A stretch of DNA of 37,010 bases. Source: Myxococcales bacterium. Its GTDB lineage: Bacteria; Myxococcota_A; UBA796; GCA-2862545. The position numbers and the translations under genes were made by a program. The first letter of the stretch is position 1. Each line of letters opens with the position of its first letter. Under the pieces are notes generated by a model, which was given only the letters and a program-made list of their open reading frames with translations, searched no databases and had not been told where the DNA came from. Shown here one piece after another: positions 18,376-24,693 of this stretch. The stretch spans positions 1-37,010 of the forward strand of contig JAHQVJ010000009.1 in the NCBI GenBank assembly GCA_019634415.1. The letters are read 5' to 3'.

Positions 18376-18396
18376 GCCGCGAACGCAGTTCGCGGC
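18376..18396. terminator. Hairpin after the esterase gene
   Basis: Perfect 9-bp inverted repeat GCCGCGAAC / GTTCGCGGC with a GCA loop, beginning at the base after the esterase stop codon. There is no U-tract. It lies between convergent genes (ankyrin gene ends at 18442), so it could stop transcription from both sides. Confidence 0.6.
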
Positions 18397-18441
18397 CAAT
18401 CAGTACAGTGGCGGCGGAGCCGGCACGAGTCTGAACGATGC

Positions 18442-19386
18442 TCACCCCGTGCGTGCTCGGATCCTCGCTGCAGCGCTCGCACAGCCGTTGTGCTCGGCCC
18501 AGTCCAGTGCCGTCGAGTCATAGGCCGCATCGACCAGGCTCGGATCGGCGTTGCGATCGAGCAGGAGATCCACGCTGCGCGCGTCGTCGTGGAACGCGGC
18601 CCAGTGCAGCGCCGACGCGTGCAAGGGGCGCTGACCGGGCAGGTTCACGTCAGCACCGCGCTGAAGCAGCTCGTCCACGATGGCCGCCTGCCCCAGGCGG
18701 ATGGCTGCGTGCAGCGGTGGACCACCCGACGCATGCAGATCGTGGGGATGAGCCCGACGATCGAGGGCGGCGGGATCGGCGTCGAGTTCGCGCTGCACGG
18801 CATGGAGGTCCCCCAGCGCGATGGCGTCGAACAGGTCCAGAGCACACCCTCGCTCGCGCAGCGCCTGTGCGATCGGCAGGCGTGGCGTGGCGGCACACAT
18901 GGCCCACTGGTGGGGCGTGTTGCCGTGGTAGCTGTCGCGCGCGTCGAGGTCTGCCCCCCGGGCGAGCAACGCCTCGACGGCCTCGACGGTGGCTGCATAG
19001 TGCAGCGGTGTGTCGCCTCCGTCTCCCACCTCACGCGCGATCGTGGGATCGGCCTGCAGCAAGGCGAGGAGCGTGGTGGCCTGGCGCATCCCCGCAGCTG
19101 CGCGCGCCGTCACGGGCGCCCCCCGCGCCACCAGCGTCTCGGCGGCCTCGTGGTGGCCGCCGCCCACGGCTTGCATGACGGCATCGTCGGGGATCTGCGC
19201 CCCTCGATCGAGCAGGAGCAGGAGCGCCGGCGTCTGACCCTGGATGGAAGCGGCCATCACCGGCGTGAGGGCGCCATCCCATTGATCGACGTGCCCGTCG
19301 GCATCGAGGTGAGCAGGATCAGCATCCAGGTGCTCCGCCAGCCGCTCCAGATCACCGCGCCAGGCAGCTGCAACCGTGCTCGACAT
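18442..19386 (-). CDS. Ankyrin-repeat protein
   Basis: 314 residues with about seven ankyrin-type units. The clearest are GDTPLHYAATVEAVEALLARGADLDARD, the unit containing GPPLHAAIRLGQ...LLQRGADVN and the one with SALHWAAFHDDARSVDLLLDRNADPS. It has no signal or membrane span, so it is a cytosolic protein-interaction module with no catalytic domain. The N-terminus starts directly with a repeat-like helix (VAAAWRGDLERLAEHLDADP). ATG with GGAGGGGAG just upstream. Divergent from a sigma-factor-like gene across about 105 bases that contain a 14-bp palindrome; a regulatory link between the two is possible but not shown. Partner unknown. Confidence 0.88.
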   Translation of the reverse strand: MSSTVAAAWRGDLERLAEHLDADPAHLDADGHVDQWDGALTPVMAASIQGQTPALLLLLDRGAQIPDDAVMQAVGGGHHEAAETLVARGAPVTARAAAGMRQATTLLALLQADPTIAREVGDGGDTPLHYAATVEAVEALLARGADLDARDSYHGNTPHQWAMCAATPRLPIAQALRERGCALDLFDAIALGDLHAVQRELDADPAALDRRAHPHDLHASGGPPLHAAIRLGQAAIVDELLQRGADVNLPGQRPLHASALHWAAFHDDARSVDLLLDRNADPSLVDAAYDSTALDWAEHNGCASAAARIRARTG

Positions 19387-19427
19387 CTCCCCTCCGAAGG
19401 CTCGGTTCCAGCCTATCCACCGTGCCT

Positions 19428-19441
19428 GGAGGGCGCCCTCC
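19428..19441. promoter_or_regulatory. 14-bp perfect palindrome between ankyrin and sigma-like genes
   Basis: GGAGGGCGCCCTCC, a perfect palindrome centrally placed in the divergent intergenic region. It fits a dimeric-regulator operator. A second small inverted repeat, GAGCG-A-CGCTC, lies at 19468-19478 close to the sigma-like start. Confidence 0.35.
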
Positions 19442-19492
19442 CCCGGTCCGCATCGGTCCAGCTGACCGAGCGACGCTCCGTGCTAGATCGTG

Positions 19493-20107
19493 ATGATGCC
19501 CGACCGCTCCGCTACCTCCGTGGACCCCCTTCACGCCCTCCGCGGCCGCTTGCTGCGCCGAGCGCGGCGGCTGGTGAGCTGCACCGGGGAGGCCGACGAT
19601 CTCGTCAACGACGCCCTGCTCGCCGCCCACACCAAGGGCCGGGACTTCGGAGACGAGTCCACGGAGCGATGGCTGACGGGCGTGCTGTGGCGGCGCGCCG
19701 CCTTCGTTCGCCGGACAGCTGCCCGCCGGCGGAGCCGGGAGCAGCGCTTCGCCGAGGCGGACCATCGTCGGGCACGACCCGAGCACGCCACGGGCCAGGC
19801 GCTCCCTCCGCTACCCCCCTCCCTTCGAGTGGTCGCGCGGCTCGCGCAGGCAGGCTGCACGCGCGACGAGATCCGCTGGGTGCTGGATCTGCGACCCGAC
19901 GCCCTGAGGCAGCGCATCTCGGCGCTTGGACGAAGGCTGCGCGGCACGGAGCCGCCCCCCGCTCCCCCCGCCACGTCCCCCGCCGGCCCCGCTCGCCAGA
20001 ACGTGCTGCCCCACGCCCAGCGGACCGGCTTTCTCGGCGCTCACGACCCCGATGGACACGTCATCCTGGTTCGTTGCTCACGAAACGGGGGCGACCGGCA
20101 ACCCTAG
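19493..20107 (+). CDS. Degenerate ECF-like RNA polymerase sigma factor
   Basis: About 204 residues. Residues 10-90 resemble sigma-70 region 2 (LHALRGRLLRRARRLVSCTGEADDLVND, then ERWLTGVLWRRAAFVRRTAARRRSRE), and 108-150 resemble region 4 as a helix-turn-helix (VARLAQAGCTRDEIRWVLDLRPDALRQRISALGRRLR). Region 2 is weak: the usual DxxQEVF reads ADDLVNDALL. After region 4 comes a Pro/Ala tail and a last 25 residues with DPDGHVILV. I infer a divergent ECF factor, though a DNA-binding protein that no longer binds core polymerase is possible. GTG/ATG/ATG lie side by side (19490, 19493, 19496) with no ribosome site, and a TAGATC just before them raises a leaderless transcript. No anti-sigma gene follows. 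Confidence 0.65.
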   Translation: MMPDRSATSVDPLHALRGRLLRRARRLVSCTGEADDLVNDALLAAHTKGRDFGDESTERWLTGVLWRRAAFVRRTAARRRSREQRFAEADHRRARPEHATGQALPPLPPSLRVVARLAQAGCTRDEIRWVLDLRPDALRQRISALGRRLRGTEPPPAPPATSPAGPARQNVLPHAQRTGFLGAHDPDGHVILVRCSRNGGDRQP

Positions 20108-20126
20108 GGTGCAAAGGAGGCAGCCA

Positions 20127-20495
20127 ATGTTGCGCCAGACCAAAGTCACCAACATCTTCCACTACGTCGCCGACATCGATCGCACCGAGGCGTTCTACCG
20201 CGACGTGCTCCAGCTCGAGGTGGAGCGCCAGGACGGGGGAGAGCACGGAGACATCCTCATCGCGAAGACCGCAGGCGGGTTGGACCTGCTGTTCTTCCAG
20301 GGCGAGGTTCGTCCCGGCAACAGCCCCGTGCTGGTGTTCGACCTCGCCGAGCAACCCATCGAGCCGGTGGTGGAGCACCTGGTAGGGCACGGATCCACCA
20401 TCGTGACGCCAGTGTCGCCGGCACCGGGCGGCAAGACCGCGGACTTCGCCGACCCCGACGGGCACGTGCTGTCGCTGTACCAGCCCACGGAGTGA
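20127..20495 (+). CDS. Glyoxalase/bleomycin-resistance (VOC) fold protein
   Basis: 122 residues, one vicinal-oxygen-chelate domain: FHYVADIDRTEAFYRDVLQLEVE at the N-terminus and the closing DFADPDGHVLSLYQ. Typical metal ligands would include His (FHYV) and the C-terminal Glu; the last is replaced by Gln (LYQ), so metal binding may be altered. Members include lactoylglutathione lyases, dioxygenases and drug-binding proteins; substrate unknown. A textbook AAAGGAGG seven bases upstream fixes the ATG. It follows the sigma-like gene by 19 bases and is probably co-transcribed. Confidence 0.9.
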   Translation: MLRQTKVTNIFHYVADIDRTEAFYRDVLQLEVERQDGGEHGDILIAKTAGGLDLLFFQGEVRPGNSPVLVFDLAEQPIEPVVEHLVGHGSTIVTPVSPAPGGKTADFADPDGHVLSLYQPTE

Positions 20496-20549
20496 TTCTC
20501 GCTGCGAGGCCGCGCCTCCCTCCCCGATATGGAGAGGTGGGAGGCACGC

Positions 20550-23500
20550 GTGCCCGGCCCCTTCGACCTACAGCACCCGATCGGTGAGGGCGGCTTCGGC
20601 CAGGTCTGGGCGGCCGTGCATCGACGCTCGGGCCTCGAGGTGGCCCTGAAGGTGGTGCACGCCGATCCCAACGCACTGGCGCGCGAGGTGGAGGCAGTGG
20701 CGGGGCTGGACCACCCGCGCATCGTGTGGATCCTCGACCACGGCGTGTCGGAGGACGAGGACGGGCTGCCGGTGGGCACACCCTGGTTCGCCATGCAGCG
20801 GGCCGCGGGCACCCTCGCAGATCACGTCCAGATGCCCTGGAGCCGTCAGCTCACGGCCCTCGTCGGGTTGCTCCAGGGCCTCGCCCACGCCCACGCGCGC
20901 GGCATCGTGCACCTCGACATCAAGCCCACCAACGTGCTGGTGGGATGCCGCCGACATCCCTCGGATCCCCTCGGCCACCCCGTGGACGGCGTGTGTCTCG
21001 CCGACTTCGGCATCGCGCGCCACGTCCGCTCCACGGAGGGGCCCACGGCAGGCACGCCCCACTTCATGGCTCCCGAGCAACGCAGCGGCGCGGCGGTGGG
21101 TCCGTGGACGGACCTGTACGCCGTGGGATGCCTGGCGCACACCCTCGCCACCGGAGCCCCTCCCAGCGACATCGCTCCCACCCTCCCCTCCGGGGTACCC
21201 AGCGGTTGGCTCGACTGGCTCTTGGCCCTGCTGGCGTCGAACCCGGCTGACCGGTTCCCCGGCGCGGCGGCTGCGGTGGCAGGTCTGCTCGAGCTGGGAC
21301 CTCCCGTGGGTGCGTCGGTCACACCGTCGCTCGGGCTCGAGCTGGGCGACCTGACCACGTGCGCGGTCTTCGTACCTGCGCCAGACACCATCGACACCCT
21401 GCCCGAGCCCTCCCAGTCACCCCCCACGACGAGCCGGGCGCGTCGACCCCTGCGGCCGATTCCCGCCTCGTGGGACCAGACGTCGGCCATGTGGCCAGCG
21501 GCCCCCGTCGTGGACGCCGGACTCGGCTTGCTCGGGCTCCGGGAGCCCGCCTTCGTGGGTCGCGAGGACGCCCGCGATCGCCTCTGGGCGGATCTCGGGG
21601 ACGTCGCTCGACGTGCAGCAGCCCACACGGTGGTGCTCCGGGGGCCGTCGGGCGTAGGGGTGAGCCGCCTCGGCACCTGGCTGTCGGAGCGCGCGCAGGA
21701 GGTCGGCTCGGCCACGGTGCTCGCCGGCTCCAGGCTGGTGGATGCGCTGCAGCAGTGGGCACACCATCCTCGATCCGATCTGCCGGACTGGGTCCGGAGC
21801 GACCTCGCCGAGGGGTCTCCCTCCGTCGGGGTCGTTCGGGAGGTGCTCCACGACGCCGCTGCCGCCGGCCCGGTGCTCGTCTGGATCGACGACGCTCCCG
21901 CCGACGAAGGCACCCTCGCCCACGTCAGCCGCCACCTCGACGGGCAGGACGTCGATCCCGTGCCCGTGCTCTGGGTGCTGGGAGCGCGCGAGGAAGACAG
22001 CCACGACGCAGCGACCCTGCAGACGCTGACGGCGCGTGCGGACGTGCAGCTCATCGAGGTGGGTCCCCTTCCCGAGAGCGACCACGAGATCCTGGTCCAC
22101 GAGGCCCTGCACCTCGACATCAGCGTCTCCCTCGAGGTAGCCCACCGAACCAGCGGCCACCCCGGCTTCGCCGTGTCGCTGCTACGCGAGCTCGTGGCCG
22201 ACGGCTCCCTCGTGCCGGGGCCCGACGGCTTCGTGCTCCGGAAGGGCGCCTCGATGACGCCGTCGTCGGACCAGGTGCACAGCTGGCGGCGCCGCCTCGA
22301 CGCGGTGGCCCCTGGATCCGCCGCACGACGGGCGCTGTGGCTGACGGCCATCTTGGGCGGCGAGGTGGAGCGAAGTCAGCTGCGGCAGACCTGCCCCGAC
22401 GTCGACGCCGAAGCGCTGTACTCGGACCTCGTCCGCAGCGGGCTGGCCAGCTCGTCCACGAGCCGCATCACGCTGCGCAACGCCGGCCTGCGAGACGTGC
22501 TGGAGTTCGAAGCAGACGAAGCGGGTGCAGCAAAGGGACTGCACCACATCGCCCTGCAGCTGCGCCCCCATCGACTCGACGACCCAGCGGGCCTCGAGCG
22601 CCGTGCGCGCCACGCCGATGGCACCGGCGATGCCGAGCTGGCGCTGGACTGCTGGCTCGACGCCGGCTCGGCCTGGCGCAAGCGCGGCTCCTTCCGCAAC
22701 AAGCAGCGCGCTGCCAGAACGGCGTGGCAGCGCGCCACCGATCTCGCGCTTCCCCCCTCCGACCGACGGCACGGACGCGCGCTGGGGCTGGTGGTGCACT
22801 CGGTGCTCAAGGGGCAAGGCCACCCCGAGCACATCGCCCAGTGCGAGGCCCTCGTCCGGGCCTCCGTTCAGAACGAATGGCCCGATCTGGAGTTCGAGGG
22901 TCGGATGTTCCTGGGCATCACGCTGCTCCGCACCGATCGACGGGAGGAGGCGCTGGCCGAGATCGAGCGTGCTGGCGCGGTGGCGGCGACGGCGGAGATC
23001 TGGGATCGGGCCGTCGCCGCCTGGTCTCAGCTGGGGCACGCCCTGGCGAACCGGGGCAGGCTCGAGCCAGCCGCGTCTTGGTTCGAGCGCTGCATCGAGG
23101 TGGCGCCTCAGCTCGACGATCCGGCCTGGGGCACCGTGCGGGGCCACTGCGGGCTGTCGCGCGTCGCCAAGTCGCAGGGCGATCTGGACCTCGCCCTGAC
23201 CCACGCCGAGGCCGCCGTGGCAGCGAGCGAGGGCACCAATCCCCAGTTCGGAGCCTTCGCGGACGCCGTGATGGGCAGCGCCCTGCTCGCCTTGGATCGG
23301 CCGGCCGAGGCCGAGCCGTGGGTCCGACGCAGCATCGACTATGCACGCCGGGTCGGATCGACGTCGGACGAAGGGCGATACCTCGCGGCCCTCGCGGGGA
23401 TCCTGCGAGACCTGGATCGGCGCGACGAGGCGGAGCAGCAGGTGCGACGAGCCCTGGTGCTGGCGGAGCGGGTGGGCGGCGCCCGCGTGGAGCTGCGGCT

Positions 23501-23840
23501 CGAGCTCGGGATCCTCCTGATGCACCGGGGAGACTGGTCGGGTGTGGGTGCTGCGGTGGACACGACCCACATGACGGACAGTCCTGGGTCGATCCAGCAA
23601 GCGCTGGTGGACCTCCTCCGCCTGGGAGCCGAGCTCGCCGCGGGGCCCGTGGAGCACGTCGTAGAGCGCGTGGATGCCATCCGGAACACGCTGGACGCGG
23701 GAGGGTTCGCGTCCGATGCGATGGTCGAGGTGGCCCGCACCGTGGCGTCGCTGGCGACGGGAGACGGTGCGGCGGCCCTCCGTACCTTGATCGCGTCACA
23801 ACAGTCTCGGCTCGACCACGGGACCCATCGACAGCGGTGA
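20550..23840 (+). CDS. Ser/Thr kinase - ATPase - TPR regulator
   Basis: About 1,096 residues, cytosolic. Kinase about 5-255: Gly loop GEGGFG, Lys34 in ALKVV, HLDIKPTN (121-128, Arg of HRD replaced by Leu, catalytic Asp present), DFG 152-154, APEQ. A Pro-rich linker precedes an ATPase of the MalT/STAND-like type found in large bacterial kinases: FVGRE, P-loop GPSGVGVSRL (365-374) and Walker B VLVWIDD (442-448). The P-loop Lys is replaced by Val, so nucleotide hydrolysis is doubtful. The C-terminal half (about 640-1095) is helical TPR repeats for partner binding. GTG at 20550 has GGGAGG six bases before it, so it is preferred to an ATG at 20529. Upstream of the flotillin run, same strand, 122 bases away. 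Confidence 0.9.
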   Translation: MPGPFDLQHPIGEGGFGQVWAAVHRRSGLEVALKVVHADPNALAREVEAVAGLDHPRIVWILDHGVSEDEDGLPVGTPWFAMQRAAGTLADHVQMPWSRQLTALVGLLQGLAHAHARGIVHLDIKPTNVLVGCRRHPSDPLGHPVDGVCLADFGIARHVRSTEGPTAGTPHFMAPEQRSGAAVGPWTDLYAVGCLAHTLATGAPPSDIAPTLPSGVPSGWLDWLLALLASNPADRFPGAAAAVAGLLELGPPVGASVTPSLGLELGDLTTCAVFVPAPDTIDTLPEPSQSPPTTSRARRPLRPIPASWDQTSAMWPAAPVVDAGLGLLGLREPAFVGREDARDRLWADLGDVARRAAAHTVVLRGPSGVGVSRLGTWLSERAQEVGSATVLAGSRLVDALQQWAHHPRSDLPDWVRSDLAEGSPSVGVVREVLHDAAAAGPVLVWIDDAPADEGTLAHVSRHLDGQDVDPVPVLWVLGAREEDSHDAATLQTLTARADVQLIEVGPLPESDHEILVHEALHLDISVSLEVAHRTSGHPGFAVSLLRELVADGSLVPGPDGFVLRKGASMTPSSDQVHSWRRRLDAVAPGSAARRALWLTAILGGEVERSQLRQTCPDVDAEALYSDLVRSGLASSSTSRITLRNAGLRDVLEFEADEAGAAKGLHHIALQLRPHRLDDPAGLERRARHADGTGDAELALDCWLDAGSAWRKRGSFRNKQRAARTAWQRATDLALPPSDRRHGRALGLVVHSVLKGQGHPEHIAQCEALVRASVQNEWPDLEFEGRMFLGITLLRTDRREEALAEIERAGAVAATAEIWDRAVAAWSQLGHALANRGRLEPAASWFERCIEVAPQLDDPAWGTVRGHCGLSRVAKSQGDLDLALTHAEAAVAASEGTNPQFGAFADAVMGSALLALDRPAEAEPWVRRSIDYARRVGSTSDEGRYLAALAGILRDLDRRDEAEQQVRRALVLAERVGGARVELRLELGILLMHRGDWSGVGAAVDTTHMTDSPGSIQQALVDLLRLGAELAAGPVEHVVERVDAIRNTLDAGGFASDAMVEVARTVASLATGDGAAALRTLIASQQSRLDHGTHRQR

Positions 23841-23864
23841 TCTTCCGCGGAACGAACCCGATCG

Positions 23865-23880
23865 TTGCATTGCAATGCAA
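23865..23880. promoter_or_regulatory. 16-bp perfect palindrome upstream of the flotillin operon
   Basis: TTGCATTGCAATGCAA, perfectly symmetrical, about 85 bases before the yqiJ-like start. A further TGCAATG half-site lies at 23913-23919. It is a strong candidate operator for a dimeric repressor or activator. It is AT-rich compared with its surroundings. Confidence 0.5.
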
Positions 23881-23962
23881 TCGAGCCTCCGCTACGGAAT
23901 CGACCACATCCGTGCAATGAAGCGTTGGTATCCCCGTACGAGGGAACGGTGACGGGGGGTTC

Positions 23963-24688
23963 GTGGGCGATTTCCTTCAGATCATCTCGAGTCTCCCGAC
24001 CGTGGTGTATACTGTCCTGTTGGCGTTTACCCTAGGGTACTGGCTGTTCACGATGCTCGGTGCCCTGGACGTGGAGGCACTGGACTCCATCGCGGGAGAC
24101 ATCGACCTGGATCTCGACGTCGACGTCGATGTGGACGTGGACGTCGATGCCGAGGTGGAGGCCGACGCCGCCGGATCCCCGGGGATGTGGTGGTGGCTCG
24201 TGGCAGCCCTCCGTCTGGGGCGGATTCCCGTAAGCGTGTCTCTGTCGCTGTTCCTGCTTGGGGGCTGGATGACCAGCTTTCTCCTCGCATGGGCGGTGCT
24301 CCGCTATGGCGGCCCCGCAGGGTTGGACCAGTCGAGTGCGGTGTTCGTGGGGCTCGCAGGCCTCGGATCCGTGCTGGGAGGGGCCACGTTCACCAATGCA
24401 TCGAGTCGGCCACTCGAGCCCGTCTTCCGAAAGGCGCTTGCTCGCGGTCGTCGCGACCTGCTCGGAGAGGTGTGCAGCGTCACCACCGGTCGCGTGGACG
24501 CTCGCTTCGGACAAGCCGAGATCACGGTCGACAGCGACCACATGGTCATCCAGGTGCGATGCGACGCACCCGGCCTCGGGCGCGGCGATCGCGCCCTCGT
24601 CATCAGCTACGACCCACAGCGCGAGGCCTTCGTGGTGGAGCCCCTCGCCGACACCACCCGGGACCCCGTTCCCACCCAGGAGGACTGA
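23963..24688 (+). CDS. yqiJ: YqiJ-like OB-fold membrane protein (NfeD-related)
   Basis: 241 residues. Membrane spans at about 12-32, 90-113 and 124-145, then a C-terminal OB-fold-like domain (167-230; GEVCSVTTGRVDARFGQAEI ... DRALVISYD). Size, topology and the flotillin gene next to it match the YqiJ family, which pairs with YqiK flotillins as NfeD proteins pair with stomatins. Between spans one and two is an odd alternating Asp/Val/Leu stretch (about 47-62). GTG start behind GGGGGG. The stop is five bases before the next start, so the two are one operon. Likely role: membrane partner that helps assemble or localise the flotillin oligomer. Confidence 0.82.
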   Translation: MGDFLQIISSLPTVVYTVLLAFTLGYWLFTMLGALDVEALDSIAGDIDLDLDVDVDVDVDVDAEVEADAAGSPGMWWWLVAALRLGRIPVSVSLSLFLLGGWMTSFLLAWAVLRYGGPAGLDQSSAVFVGLAGLGSVLGGATFTNASSRPLEPVFRKALARGRRDLLGEVCSVTTGRVDARFGQAEITVDSDHMVIQVRCDAPGLGRGDRALVISYDPQREAFVVEPLADTTRDPVPTQED

Positions 24689-24693
24689 GCAAG

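Noticed and set aside
18490..20385. Plus-strand frame of about 631 codons across the ankyrin gene and the sigma-like gene
   Set aside because: Runs antisense to clear ankyrin repeats and out of frame with the sigma-like and VOC genes.
21359..23920. Plus-strand frame of about 853 codons in another frame of the kinase-ATPase gene
   Set aside because: Arg/Gly/Pro-rich product typical of a shifted high-GC gene; the true frame has kinase and TPR motifs.
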